Origin: Prinia subflava
Lineage: Eukaryota > Chordata > Aves > Passeriformes > Cisticolidae
Assembly: GCF_021018805.1 (NCBI RefSeq)
Contig: NC_086266.1
Coordinates: 4,092,001-4,156,000 of the forward strand
Length of the DNA stretch: 64,000 nt
Reading direction: 5' to 3'
Below the pieces are notes generated by a model. It worked only from the letters and a program-made list of their open reading frames with translations, ran no database searches and had not been told where the DNA came from. Shown piece after piece: positions 1 to 14,400 of this stretch. Numbering within the stretch: the stretch's first letter is position 1; every line of letters begins with the position of its first letter. A program made the translations under genes and the position numbers.

Positions 1-3000
1 TTCACTCATATTCCTCTGTTAGCTTAACCTTGAGGGGCTTTTATTGTGTTCTGGAGAAATTATTCCTGTGCTCTCTACAAACACATTAGGGCTTGGAAAT
101 GTTGCTGCTCCTGTTTCCTCTCTGAACTCCACACTGACATTTCCATTTAGAGAGAATCTGTAGCAGATATTCAGGAGCACATTTACACTTATTTTACATA
201 AAGCCAAAACAGCACAGTTTCCACATTAGTATGAGAACCACAGCCTTTGTACTGGCTGTGATTTTCTCTTTTTGAAGCCAGTAAAAATTGAAATTTAGAA
301 AGCAGTCTTATGCACTGTGCCTTGAATGAAGTTAAACTGTATTTTCACACTGATTCATTAAAGTATCTCTATTTTATGTTCTATTCACTTTGACCCTCCA
401 CCCACATTTTAATTCTAAGACAAGCCCTGGATGAATTGCATAATACATCACATAGGCAGGAGGTTTTCCATCTTAAACAGCCTCATGCAGCTGTTGCTTT
501 TACTCCACAAACCAGGGCAAATATGCAGGAAAATGTTATATTGCTCTTTAATTCCCGCTCAGCTAATATCAACTTTAGCTAAGGGGCAGCATTTTGTGGT
601 ATGGATTAGATCCCCTTGTTGGGTCCCACTGCAGGCACTCCATGAACCAGTGAAAAATTGAGTTTGGCAGGCTGCTGGCACATTCACTGCAAATTTTATT
701 TTGGCCAAAAACCATTTCCAGTAACAGATACCACCTCTGAAATATTTTGGCTTCAGCTGAACCACATATTGCAACAGCCTTTCCTTTTTCTTCATGTGTC
801 CCAATCTAGCTCTAAGTGTTTATGAAATAATTGGTTTATTTCATTGGGCAACTAATTTAATGGATTGCTTTGAATTTGTTTAGTAAAGAACCTTTTCAGC
901 ACCGTGCAGGTTTATCTGGACAGATTCTGTGCTTGTGTTCTTCAGTAATTCCCACTGCTGTTACAGAGAGCAAAATCAGTAAAAAACTGTCCCCATCAGT
1001 GAGAAATCTCACAAAAGCAACATCATTGATGCATAGGAATAATTCTGAGATGTCTCTTCTTTCTATCCAACAGAAACAGTGTAGTGTTCTGCTATTATGA
1101 TATTAGTAATTAACATTAAAAATTTACAATATAGGACGTGAGTTGTGAGTCTTGATTTATTCCTCCCCAGCCTGTAGCTGGAATGAACTCTGTGAGATAT
1201 TCTGTATTAATTTTTTGCTACTGTTTAAGCAGCAGGTGAGTTACAGCTGAATATTACCAGAAAATTACTGATCTAATCTGAGATACTGTGTAAATTCCAA
1301 TCACTCATGCTGAGTAATGATGAATAAAGGATTAAACAGAGTTTGTGAGATTTTCAGGAGTAAGAGAACTGGAGGAAGTTGAAAAGGAGGAAAAAAGAAG
1401 TTGGTTTGTTTTGGCAAAAGGCAAAAAGGTAAAGTGGAATGCAAGAGGAAAATGCTGACCCTAAATTTGACAAGTGTGAACTGTATAGAAATGAGAAGTG
1501 TGCCCATCAGAACCGAGATTCACTGCAGGGCAGTGAAATAAACCTGTCCTAAATAAACCTTGCTGAAAGTGCTGCTGCCTGTGAGTGGCTACAACACAGC
1601 AAAACATCCTTTAACTGTGACACAGAATGACATTTGACATCCTGGCAGTGTTTTATAGTGAGTGCTAACACAATATTCACGAGCAGGGGATTTGAAACAG
1701 AGCAAGGCAGGTTCTGGCTGCTCTGGATGAATTTCTGTTTCATTTTGTAGAGCTTGACACTACCTGAGCCTCTTGTACCCCTGTTAATATCCTGCTTGTC
1801 CTTAAAGCATAGGGAAAGGTTGGGAAAGCTGAAACTGGCACAACAAACCAATTCAAAATAAGAGCAGATGAGCTGAAATCTGTGCTGCTCATGGGCCATA
1901 ATGTCACAGGTTGCTCAGTGGTGACAGCAGCTGCAGCAGGTGTTTTTTGTGGTTTTTGCTCTCTGGGGAAAAGAAAAAGGACTGGGATGAGTGTGACTGC
2001 AGTGGCTGAGGGTTAAATTGTTAACTTAACTCCTGGACCCCCTTACCTGAGGTAACACAGCCCCTTTATGGGACCTCCCTCTCTACTCACAGGGTGTTGA
2101 GCTGCCCACATTTCTAATTTAGCCACCTCATGATGAGCTGTGTGTTGTTCTGAGGAGAGCACTGTGATGTGCCTAAAGCTGCACTGCTTTATCTAACTGC
2201 TTATAATAAAAAATACACTGGAGCACTTTTTTCTAAAAAAAATTCAGGGGAAATCCCTTTCCCCACAGCCAAGTGCAGAGCAGCAGCAAGGTCACTCAGA
2301 ACAACAAGTCCAGGTGGCATTTTTTTCTCTCACTGTTAAATCTTGGGTGAAATATTTGCTGTCAGCTCCTGAGATTAATAGTCCTATTTGCTGTTCAGTA
2401 TATTTGAGAAACTCCTATTATTAATGTAATTTGGGAAGGACTTTAAGTTCTCAAGGCCTTTTTAGAGTCTGTATGTGTGCTGGTAATGTTCTTTCTAACA
2501 TCTTATAAAAGGCAACATAACGTGGCAAATTTATCCCCATATAATTGTGCTCAGGAATATCTGACTGGCATATTTCTCATTCAATAATTATCCCTTATAG
2601 CTCTATTTGCTCTCACTTTACTTGCTTTAATTAAAAATAATTATCTGGAGATCGGAGATGCATTAAGCCTTGCTTTGGAATTTGTAATATATTCCCATTA
2701 TTCCGGATGAGTCATATATTATTTTCTTCATTAAGCAGAAACATGATTTTGTGTCACCGGTAGTTTTAAAGCAGTGTATGCCTTGCCTTTGGGTGTTCTG
2801 GTAGAGATTGTACAACTTTAAGATATCAGCAAAGTTGCTCATGTCTCCTCTAACAGGACAATGTCTAGATCAGTTAGAACAGTTTTTGCTTCAAGCAGTA
2901 GGCATGGAAACTGAAATTAAAACTGTTTATGTCCTTTTGTTATGGTGTTCTAACAGGAATTATACTCCAAAACTGGACCTTAGACTCCTGCTCACTGTGA

Positions 3001-5580
3001 ACACAAGAGAATAATTTACTTGTCATTGTAATGAATTCCTTTAATACGTAAAACACTTAGTTTTCAAAGAAAAACAATATTTTTCCTATTATTATGTAAA
3101 ATAACTCCAGCAAGTAGTAATTTGGATTTTGTTGGATCTGCTGTTGCTCTTGAAGTGGCCAAAGAGATTTGGTGGTAGAAATGTTTTCTTCCAAGTCCTG
3201 TGTTGTTTTTAGGGCTGGTGTGAGCACTGCCATTCCTGATCTGCACAGGAACATTTCTCATCAGCTCCAAATGAGTTTTGGCTGAGTTCTGGTTCAGCTA
3301 GCAAGAAAAGATCAGGGCCATCAGTGTAGGGGGGATTAATAGAGTAGAAGTTTTCCAAGATGGATATGAGGCTCTCTGTTAAATAAAAATGAACGGAGGT
3401 GTTCAGAACTTGATGAATTTTACCTGTTCTGTTACATTCAGTATCCAGTTCCATAAGAACTGTCCTGAAAATTGCAATTAGACACTAATTGCTCCATGAG
3501 ACGTTTATCCCAGGGTGGTTTTCAGCACTTTCTCTCAAACTTTTTAATATTATTTTGTAGACTCAGGAACCCGTTAATAGTTAGTTTGATTTGAGCTTAC
3601 CTCTGTTTTCATTGAATTAATACCTAAAAAAAAGTGAGGTTTCTATACACACTTCAAACAGCAACCCATAAAGGAAATGGAAGGAAAATTCAAACAGCTT
3701 TATGCAGCTTATTATATCTGATAGTCCTTGGGAGAGGACTGAATAAATAATAGTAGACTGAACCACTTTGTAAACTTCATTCAAGAAACTTTAAAATGAT
3801 GAAATAAATCTCATTCTCTCGGAGCTGATGGTTTGTTTTTCCTTCTTGCCCTTGCAGAGGATGCAAGTCATTTGCTAAGTACAGCACTGGAGTCATTCTG
3901 CAGATTACTTTACCCAAAACAAACAGGCTTTGTTCTTACCTTTCAAGTCTGCAATCTGCTAGGGTAGGTGTGCACGACAGATTCTTGATAAATAAATGCA
4001 TAATAAAATGTGGCTAGACTTTCTTTTTCCCCAATGTATTGTAATATCAAAAAGAGCTTGGCAGATACTTTACCTTTGCTGTGGCAGGTATGCACATAAT
4101 TATTCCTCATCCTTGCAAACGTAAAAGAACAAAACAAAACCAAAACAAAACCACTTTGTTGCTGGCCAGGATTAAAATTGAAGCTTGCCTTTTTGTGGTG
4201 ACATGAAGAAAGGAGTTAACTTTGGGGATATGAATTCCATTGCCTAGCTATTCCACACATTTCATTCACTCAAATTTTTTAACTGGTTTGAAAATCAAAT
4301 GCAGGGGGGCAGAATTTTTTTTTTTTTTGAAGCTTCCATAGCTCTCATTACTTTCTAGTGACCTTTCCCTCAAGAATTGTATCCCACTCTTTTTTTTTCT
4401 TACTTCTGTTTCTGTAATGGGGACTGTCACACACAGAAACATCCACGTTGCTGTTTTCTTGTGCATAACTAAAATTTAAAAATGTATTTCAAGGACTGAA
4501 CGGATTGTTAAAAACAGGAGAGGGTGAGATGGGAATTGCAAAGCCACTGAGTAAATTGGAGTGGAAACTCCAATTGGGTGAGGAAGTTATCCAGAGGAGA
4601 AAGGCAGGACAGAAAGGAGAAATGATGGTCAGATAATGGAGAGAAAAAGTCACAGCAGAGCCTCTACTGACACAGCAGCTGCATCCATGAGTAAATCTTT
4701 AGTCAGCCTTGACCAGGGTTAAGAATCAGGTGTCAATTAGCAGGAAAATATTTTGTGATCTTACTGTGCCATTAGTTCAATTCAGGTCACTCCTCTTTGT
4801 CCTTCATTTTAGTTCCCCATTTTACTCCCAGTTGCTCCTCAGCCAGGTGCTTTTCTTTCTGATCTTGCTTTACCCCAACACTTTCACTGACTCAGCTAGA
4901 ATCCCCTTGTCTGTTTTGGTTTTGGTTTTTAACTCTAAAAAAAGCCTGGTGCCATTTTCTTCATGATTTCACTTTGTCATTTTGGGGGGCTTTTCTTTCT
5001 TTCTACTATAGAAATAATTAGTTTTGTTCCAGTAATAGTGAGAATAATTTGACTTTGTATAAATCAAAGCAGGCCTATGATATAATAGAGAAATCCAGAA
5101 AATGCTGGTAGCAAATATGAAAATCCAGAGTTTAAATTATAAGTAGTTTTTTATTGTCAGTAGTGAAACCCTTAACTTTTTATAAATGAAAGCCATCCTC
5201 TCTAATACAAGTGTCCTTTTCATAAGCAAATTACTATGATATGCAGTTAATCTATTAAATGGTTTGCTTTAGTTCAGAGACTTCATCTTTTATGGCAAAT
5301 TATTTTTCTAAGAGACCAAAGCTACTTCATTAGCTTCCCAAAATATGAGGCAATTATTAATTAGATACATCTTTTTTTCCCTTACCAGTAAATAATCTAA
5401 TGCACGTCTGGTTGCAGCAAAGTCTCAGCTATGCAGTAAAATCTTCTAGCCTTGATTTCAGAAATTAGTTTTCTGTACAGAAAAGCATTCCCTGGAAGTG
5501 CTGAGCAATTGTGACCTCTGCAGGAAGCCTTAAAATGGCTTCTGATAGACAGCAACCATTGGAAATTATCATTACAGCTA

Positions 5581-5675
5581 CTTTAGGCACTAATCTGCAG
5601 CGTGCTGGGCACTGTACAGATGGATTAAGAGACTGCACACCTAGTCTGGGGAGTTTACAGGATAAATAGAGAGGG
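5581..5675 (+). repeat. Ancient SINE/LINE-derived fragment
   Basis: The stretch with CTGGGCACTGTACA, then TTAAGAGAC, then a GTTTACAGGATAAATAGA-like tail resembles an old amniote interspersed repeat whose consensus carries a CACTGTACA block followed by an AAGAGACAG and TTACARTCTAAATAGA block. It is strongly diverged. The family name is uncertain. Confidence 0.4.
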
Positions 5676-8600
5676 AATATACAACATAATAGAAAATATA
5701 AATGAAATCTAAGAGGTCATCAGCTCTTAAACTGCATGTGCTACCTTTGAAATAGTGTAAGATACTGATGAATATTCACCATGATTATGGACATGGTTAG
5801 AAGTATCCTGATAAGCCAAATACTCCAAATTCTTAGACAGAAAACACATTCCTTATCATTATGTCTAAATACAACAATGAAACAGAGCTAAATTTTTGTT
5901 TAGGAAGAAATTCAGTATTGGGCTTCTGCTGGAAAAAATAATGACATTCACACATGTATGAGAGAGGGAGGCTTTAGTGGAAATAAAAAGAACTGTGAAT
6001 TTATTGATCTGGGGTTGCCTTAAGCCACCATTCATGATTCCAGCCAGAGCAAACCTCGAGGTGCTCCTAACCCCAGTGCTTTAAGTGATGCAAGGCAGTG
6101 CATCAGCACGAAATGTTCAATAAAAAACAAATTCCATTTGTATTCTCAGAGAGAGACGTTCACGTTTGACAATTTATAGTGAAGAACGAGCTGATTGTGG
6201 AGTTTTGAAAAACCCAAATGAATTTATGGCTTGTCTCAGAGTGGAGCATTTGCCATCCTGAACATATGGTTCATAAAGGCTCCAGCAAGTGTTTAGTGTG
6301 GTTAAAAACAGGGCTGTGGGAATTCTAAAAGGCAACGCAGTCAGATCACAGCTCTTGATGTCAGAATACCCCGAAGCCAAGGCTGTCTTGCTCTTCCCTG
6401 TGCATCCCTGCCTGCTGTGAAAATCTGTATAATATCACCATCATTCTTAAATATCTTTATATTGTGATTGTGTCAAAATACAGGCGCATCCATACAAATC
6501 TGTTAGGTGCAAGCGTCCTGTAATGAAAATTGGACCTGCATGAAACTGGTTGGGAACTAGGATTAGTTTAGAACAAGGAGCAGGCCATTTACTGGATGCT
6601 CAAACCTGATTGTCACACTTGAAGGGACCAGTTTGCCACCCCAATTAAACCTCCAGGCATTCTTTGAATAAATGGAAAGCTTCCATTGCCTTTGGTCAAG
6701 TGGTGAGTTTGGCCATAAGCAGCTTACAGAGCTCTTGAAGGGAAGGGGAGAAGAGGCAGGGAGGAGCTGAGGGATGGGATTTGTGTGCACAGCAGGGAAA
6801 GAGCACCATGAACCCTCTGCCTCGTCCTTATCCTTCCAGAAAAGCAGCTGGGCAGGGGTTGTCATTTCTTGAAATTCCTGGAGAGGAAAAATATTCAGAG
6901 AATGCTTAAAAGACTATTTACTGAGGACAGAAACAAACTCGGAATGTTTCTCTTTTCCTCAAGAGAAAAAGTCTTCAGGCAGTCCTTTTGATGAACTTAA
7001 ACATAACTGAAATATAAATCAAATACCAAAATAACCACATTCTTTATTTCCTGTGGATTTTAACTTCTCATGCATCCCTATTTATTTCAAGATGTCTGAT
7101 TAATCCTTCTTGGCTTTTGCAGGGACCTTTAAGGTGCTTTTTTGTCATGGCTTAGTTACCAGGCTTCAACAATGTGCTTTGAATTATTCCAGATCCTTTC
7201 AGTGCAGGTGCAGAGCTAATATAAATCAGGTGATGAAACTGTGAATCAAGAGGAATGTTAGGTTCTTGGTTTTTTCTTTGCAGATTCTAGAATATTATTT
7301 TGTTTTTAAAAGACTCTTAGATTTTCCTAGAGGGATGTGGGGGGGAAGGAATATCCTTGAAGTCGTGGTGAAACATCTGGAGCAGAATTCAGAGGAAAAT
7401 AAGATATTTTTTCTTTATTTTTCTTTGCTTTTAAACCATGAAAAGTGTTTCATGTGTTAGTGTCTTACAGGGATGAAGACAAGAAATTTTTATACCTTTT
7501 GAGATTGCAGTGAAGAACCAGCAACTCATTAAAAACAGCATAGCAAAAAGAACAATGTAATTTCAAAGCACATGTTAATGGTGTTAAAGGTAAAATAAGG
7601 TAAAACACTGATCCTTTGGAAATTACATCAGCATTCTGCCAGGGAGTGAATAGAGAGGATATTGGTCCTCATTTCCTCATTGCCAAGCAGACAAGCAGAA
7701 CAAGTATGGTGAGATAGCTAAAATCATGTCAGGCTGCCTTTGGAATTACTGGGGAGAAAAGAAAAATTAACTCAGCCTTTGGAGGAGCTCCTCTGTCACT
7801 GAGCCCAGTGTGACTCCCTGCCCAGCCAGAGACCATTTATCAGATGTGCTTCAACCAGAGGGAATCACAGATCACAGACACAGGATGTTCCTGGAGATTT
7901 TCAGGTAGGACATTACCTCTATTTAATTGGGACTGTGAATATTTAAAATGCTTGAAAACATGGGGAGTCATGTTTCTGATAACTGCAGGGTGTGGAGTCC
8001 AAAAGGGGTCAGAGGTTGGATTTTGCCACAAGCTGTAAAAATTATCTTGAGGATGAGCAACTGAAAATGTGATTATTCTCTAAAGATGCACTCTCAAAGT
8101 GTGAACAGCTGTACTCATTTCAATCTGAGAAACTGCAAAGTCTGTACAAAACCTTTGTGAAGACCTAAATATTCAAAGTATACATTGTGCACTATGGTAA
8201 CATTTTGAAATGGTGGGAGTGAAATATTCATAATTGAGAAAGCTTTGCCTAATACAGAACAAGACAAATTGTGACTGCCAATAACACAACTGGTATTTAA
8301 ATTCTAAGCAGGTGAGGATGCAGGGGGGAAGGAAATGCATTTCTCAGCTTGTGGGTGCCTTGCTTGAAGCTGAAGGTTGCAGGAAGTAAATACAGACTTA
8401 CCTAAGTAATATTTTATCCATTTTATACATTTTATCCATTTTATACTGCCCCTGGTTCCCGTAGCCTCTTGATTACATTAGTATTCCAAGCCCTCTGCAC
8501 TTCCTTTGAGGAAGTGATAACTTTGGCAATTGCAGCTCTAAACCTCATGAAAAGGGAGTGCAAGTGAAAAACCTTTTTTTTTTATTGTGTTTCTGCTGCT

Positions 8601-10551
8601 GAAGAGCCAGCAGAGGGAGCTTTAGTAACAAACGCACTTCCCAGGGCTGATTAATAATGCAGAGGTACATAAACAAATAAACAAAAGTCTGCCACGGTAG
8701 CCTATTCCCTGTAGGAAATGGGAGGAAAAAAGAAAATTGGTAGCTCTTGAATAGAAAATGGTAAAATCAGTAGGGAAAGAAATTTTTTTCTAGTAAACAA
8801 CCATGCACTAAAATTAACATAAAAAGTTTATAATTTTACGATCTATAAATCTCTGTCATATTTACAGAGAATAAATGGTATTGCTATTTTCTTGAACTTT
8901 TATCCATACACAAAAAATTTATTATTATTCTTGGTTTTTTTCTTTTTTATGAATGCTCAAATTTAAAAATCAGTGCCTTGACTTTTTCCATTACACACCA
9001 TTGTCTTACAGGTGCTGTGACTTTGGGAAAAATAGTTGGGATAGATTTTCACTACGCTTCCTAACACAGTAGAATAATGTCCAAGAAATTCCTGAGTCCT
9101 TTTATCTCTTTACCTCTCTCAGCAGGACAATCAAGTCAGTAGAAAGTAAGCGATAAACAAACAGGAAAATAATGTTTATCTCCTCTTCAAGGAGCTACAT
9201 GAGACCCCTCAGGTGGCTTTCTCAACTCTGACAAGCTCCAGCATCACTTGACAGAGCAGTGACAGGGCAATGACAAGTGTATAAATTTGGCCTGTGCTGG
9301 TATCTTTGAGGAACATAATTTTGTGAAAATATATAAATGTCTGGAAAAGACATGAAGACAAATCACAGGTGTGTTCTCAGGTGGGTTTTCTACCCTTGTT
9401 TTGAAATATGTATATTTTTTTGCTCAATATTTATGGCACTAGTAGTTCTAGAAGAGTTGGGGTTTTAATGAAATTATATCAAAGATTTCCTAAGAATTGC
9501 TGGCTAGAAAGCTTGGTTAGTATTGAATGAGAATTTTCTAAGAACAACTTTGCTGTTAGATCCCAGTATTGATTGTGCAGCTCGTGGCAGTGTCCACAGG
9601 GCACTCTATAAAATAATATCCTCTCAGTTTTTCCACTTGCAGCATGTTAGAGACCAGCTGCTGAAACAAATGTCAGTGATCTATAGACCTGCTGAATGTG
9701 CACTTGATTTCCAGCTCCACACACATTTATTTCACCTTGCCACTCCCAAGTGCCAAGTTTGGGGCTGCTCTCCTTGCAAATGCAAGACTTTCAAGTTATG
9801 CACACTGTTCTGGTTTGCTTTTTCTCTCCATAAATCACACTGGTTTATGGCTTTGACAACAGGAAAGCAGAACCCTCAATAAAAAATTTCTGAGTTCCTT
9901 TCTTCTTCTTGTGGGTCAATACAGCACTTGGCTGCCTGCCTCTGCAATCAATCCCCTTCAGAAAAGACCTAGACCAATTTCACACTGGCTGTGTACTTCA
10001 TAATTGGTCCAGTTCATTCCAGTGTCAAAATTATTTATTTTGCCATGATGATAATCTCTTTCCAGTGGTCCTAAAGTGTCACCTTGTGGCTTGTGCTGGT
10101 TATGATTTTATATCTTCAAGAGAAAATATAGCTAAGCATCAAATATAGAAAATCTGTATATTTCTTTCCAGGTATTGATAAAATTAATTTGGGGAGTCAA
10201 GATTATTTTATTTTAACCAAGATTGCATTATTGGGGTTTACTTTTGAAATCACTGGTGATAGGTAAGAGCAAAAATCCACTGAGTAGCTCATAATCTATT
10301 TGGAAGCTACTGATAGATTTTTCTGTGTTTAAATAGAAAGTCAAATGACTTTAGGATGTGTGAGAAAACAAAATGTAACAAATCACTAGATCTTTGAGTA
10401 ATAAACCTAATTTTCACACTACAATGAAACAAACAGAAATATTTATTTTGAGTGGAAAGTGTATGTGTTCCCCGAGTGTTTTGTCAGTGGGTAGGGTCAG
10501 AGACACAGACACCAACTTAAGGAACAGTGGCCTTTCCTATGATGTAAAACT

Positions 10552-10643
10552 GCAAAGAATCACAAAAGGATAAGCTAAGCAAGGCACCTAACCATGAGCA
10601 AAGAATTACAAAGGGATAAGCTGAGCAGTGCAAACCATTGCTG
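10552..10643 (+). repeat. Two-copy 46-bp imperfect tandem duplication
   Basis: The string GCAAAGAATCACAAAAGGAT is repeated 46 bp later as GCAAAGAATTACAAAGGGAT, each followed by AAGCTRAGCA. It lies about 190 bp outside the solo LTR. It may be an older mobile-element remnant or a local duplication. Confidence 0.6.
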
Positions 10644-10834
10644 GGAGAGAATGCCTACAGTGATTAGGAAAGCTGCATCACCAGTTACCCCAATGAAGAT
10701 ACAAATCCAAGCCCAAGGGACATCAGCTGTGGGGGGAAGCTGTCACAGCCAAGGACTGGAGAACCACGCCAGGAACTGGGAGCTCCTGCAGTGCTTCCAC
10801 CTCTGCAGGCCACGAGGCTCCCCCACTTTGCTGT

Positions 10835-11495
10835 TGTTATAAATGCCAATCAGATATTCCAATTTTAAATAATAATTTGGTTTATTAATAACAAATCAAA
10901 TCACAGAATTTCGATAACCCACCAACAGCGGAGAAACTTGACAGAGTTTTCCTGGGAAATGTCAAGGGTGAACCATGAGATACAGGGTCTGGCAGCAGCT
11001 ATCTCCCCCAATGGTTCACTAATTAGCCCGGTTCGGGGCTTGGTTTTTATACACTTTATTCCACCCTCGGCAATATTTCCCCATATTTCCCATTGTTTCC
11101 CCACCAACTATACAAATTCGGGAGTTTCCCCGGCCAAGCAGAAAAGAGTTCTTTTCTTAGTTCAAATGTTAATGTCCAGTTTCAATAGATCCTTATAGTT
11201 GATGAGTGGTCGGGATATCGAGGATGTGGCTTTATGGTCTGTGAAGGTGGCACCCAAGGTGTGAGTTGCTGGTGCTAGTTTATCTCCGAGGTCCCCTCCC
11301 GGTGCTTGGGACAGCTGTGAGCTTTCCTGGAAAATCCCTTTATTCTTTTCTGAATGGGGGCACGAGCTGTCTCAGGGCGGTCAGTCTGCTGCAAAATTTC
11401 TTAAACATAAACTTTTACCTGATATCACTTTATACAATTTTACAAATTTCTAATTTATCATAAGAACATGAATTAACTATTCCACATTTATAACA
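10835..11495 (-). mobile_element. Solo LTR of an endogenous retrovirus
   Basis: This is a 661-bp element with perfect 11-bp inverted ends (TGTTATAAATG at the left, CATTTATAACA at the right), the TG...CA form expected of a long terminal repeat. It is flanked by the same 4 bp, CTGT, on both sides (10,831-10,834 and 11,496-11,499), as expected for a target-site duplication. Read on the minus strand it has a TATA box (TATAAAAACCA, 11,042-11,052) and about 165 bp further an AATAAA signal (near 10,880), the usual U3-R-U5 order. No gag, pol or env open frame lies beside it, so it is a solo LTR left by recombination. A 4-bp duplication fits ERV1/gamma-like integrases better than ERVL (5 bp) or ERVK (6 bp); family assignment is inference. 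Confidence 0.8.
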
Positions 11496-14400
11496 CTGTG
11501 ACAGTGGCCCGGCTTTTACACTGCTAACAAACCAGCTGGCATCATTTCTAATTTCATTCTCTGCTTTCTCCCAGAGCCAGGCCAGGGCTCAAGGAGGATC
11601 CAAGGGTGTTGTCTTTGATCCCCTAATTAGGCCAGATGTGGTCTTATCCTGGTTTTAGATAGAGAAAGGTGAGCACATTTTGCCAATAAATAAATACATA
11701 TAACAATACTTCGTTAATGAGCAACTCTATATAAAACATTTGGTTGGAAGGTTCATCCAGAGGTCAGTTTTGGCTTGGGTTTATTGTTCAGGCCTTGGTT
11801 CTTCACTGACCCAGAGCACATGGGATCTAAATTCATTTGCACAAAGGGCAGTGCAATTAATGCACGGACAAAGATGAGAGTTACTAATGAAAAAGATTCC
11901 TGTTTTTTCAGACTCATTTGTGTGTAATATTTTATACTGCATAACATGTCTTTAAAATAGATCTTTGAGTTTATAAGTTGTGAATGAGCTAGCACAGATA
12001 CCCACTTCAGTGATGACTTCCAATGCTTCTGAAGTATTGCTAAGGTAAATTAGATACTGATTTCTGACAAAACGGAAGATTTGTCTCATTGCTGAATTTT
12101 GAACCTTACATATTAAATAAGAATTTAATAGCTGACGCTAAAACTCATTGTTCTGCTTGATATATTCAGAGTCTTAGGCTGAAAGATGCCACTGCTCAGT
12201 GTAAAAACAAGCAAACAAAAACAACAGCAAACTGTTTTCCCAGACAGCTCTGCTCTGCTGGAGCCTTGAGTGATGACTCTGAAGTGTCTCCTTTTTGCCA
12301 GATCATCTTCTCGGGGTGTCAGGTTATTTCTGCTCCCAGCAGTAAATGAATGACAGCAGGGACTGGCAGTGTCTGTGCTCACACACTCACGTGGATTTTT
12401 CACTGCCTGGCATCGCTCACTGGCTGCATGGCTGACAGCAACAGACTGAATTATTGAATTATCATTATTACTGGATATCTGTTATCTGCAAATCTCACAT
12501 GGGAAATCAGGCTTGCGGATAAAACGAGATATTTTGGAGCCAGGAACTTCAAGAAAACAACTGATGAAGAATTTAAAATTTTAATATGTAGCAAAAACAT
12601 ATAACTTTTTCTTCACCCTTTAGTATTTAACTTCTCTTTTAACATCAAAATTACAAACCCTGTGTCAGAATATGTGATGAGATTCTGCTGAAAGTCACTA
12701 GCAATGGTATAACAACACTAAAATTATTTATGTCAAGTGACATAAAGTTAAATGAGCTAGGCCCTGGGTTCAAAGAGAAGATGAGGTTTTATGTAAATTA
12801 AAACAGATTTTTACTGGCCACTAATCAAGTGTTTACCTGTTTCCATTAAAACCACATTGAATTTAATCAGTATGCCTTCTAAAGCATGCATTTCTCCCTA
12901 AATAAGGAGCATATTTGTCATGAATATTTAAATTGGATTTTAAGTCCATGAAAGTTTAATTTAAATAAAAAGTGAGGTGGTTTTCTCAGGGTTGAAAGTC
13001 AGCATCCTCAGATCCTATTCAAAAGTCGTAAACAAATTTTCAAATTAATGGTCTCCAAAGATTTCTTCTTAGCATTTGGGATTAAATGTCTTTAATTGCA
13101 AAATGTTTAAATGTAACTAGAGTTAATGGAATGCTATCTGTACACGAATATAAAAGTTTTGTGCCTTGTAACTGAAGATAACTATTACTGAATAATTCAG
13201 AAATGGGCAGAATACAGAGTATTTTAAATATAAAACGTGTAGATATAACTGCACATTATTCAAATCTCTGTGGAAAAAAGGCCTGTGTGTGTTGATTTCT
13301 ATGAATATATATTGTATGTACACAAACAGAAGTGAAGCATTTCATGCTGTAAAGAGAACACAAGGAAGCAGGGAGTTTACAAATGATGAGCAAATAAATA
13401 ATTTTATGTTCTCTACCAATTCAGAGCACAGCCTCTCCTAATTTGTCTTGTTTTTTCACAGGAAGCAAGGCAGACCACCAACAGCTCAACTTCCTGTGAG
13501 GAGTTTTATGATATTTTCTGACCTTTGAAGTTAAGCCTTTAATAAAACCCTGGTTCTGCTGAAGTTGATTCGACACTTATCACGGACTGGAATAAAGCCA
13601 GACAGACACCCCTGTTATCCCAAAAACAGAGCTGTGTTTTCTTTGACCTGCAGGGTTTACCCCAGATAAGGCAGCAGCAATGGAGCTGTAGGAAGGTGCA
13701 GCATTGCTGGTGATGCTCTCTAAACAAGCCCACGGGAGGAGAAGGGCTGGCAGCAGGCTGGGTTATCACTGTCACTGTCACAGGGCTGGCAGGGCTGTTT
13801 AGGCTCTGAGCCCGTTCAGTGATGCTGAAAGATGAAGGGCTGGGTATCAGCGATGTCAATGTTGGTGAATGGGAGCACCGTGCTGTGATACTGGCTGTCA
13901 CTCAGTTCACAGAGTGGAGGAAATGTTTTTTGCTGGAGGAGCTGGGTCTCAGCAGTTTGAGGGGATTGGTGTTGTGTAGAATGAATCCAAACAGACAAGA
14001 TGAAATGCAAAGATGTTACCTGAGGAGAAAGCAAACGTGGGCAGGGATAAATGTTGATAAATGTTGATAAATGTTGATAAATGTTGACAGGGGTCATTCA
14101 CACTACATGCAAGTGGAGATCTGGAAAGCCGTGGGATTGAAGGCAGAATTCCCCGAGGCTTTAACGTAACCAGAGTTTTGCTCTTGATCCCTAAACTGGA
14201 CACTTGCAAGTTCCTACACGGACTCCCCCCTGCCTTGCCTTCCAGCAGTTTTGGTTGATAAATAGCCTTGACATTGTTTGTTAACTGACTTCGAGTGTTT
14301 TGATCAAGACTTGGTTTAACAAGGTGTAGAATGTAGCCCCCTTTCTGTTGAAATGTTAGCTCTGTAAGATGTGTGATAGTTGCCTCTATTCAGTAATTAT

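Larger units (their letters stand above)
1..10834. other. Gene-poor AT-rich non-coding stretch
   Basis: I find no exon chain, RNA gene or intact mobile element here. The open frames present are short, unrelated to families I know, and lack splice or codon-bias support. A fragment of an old interspersed repeat near 5.6 kb and a short tandem duplication near 10.6 kb are listed separately. In human the gene beyond LUZP4 is PLS3, whose first intron is long, so this could be intergenic DNA or a large intron of a leftward gene. No plastin exon was recognised. Confidence 0.6.

Noticed and set aside
9523..9882. 119-codon plus-strand frame in the gene-poor left part
   Set aside because: No recognisable domain and no neighbouring exon; length is within chance for this much sequence.
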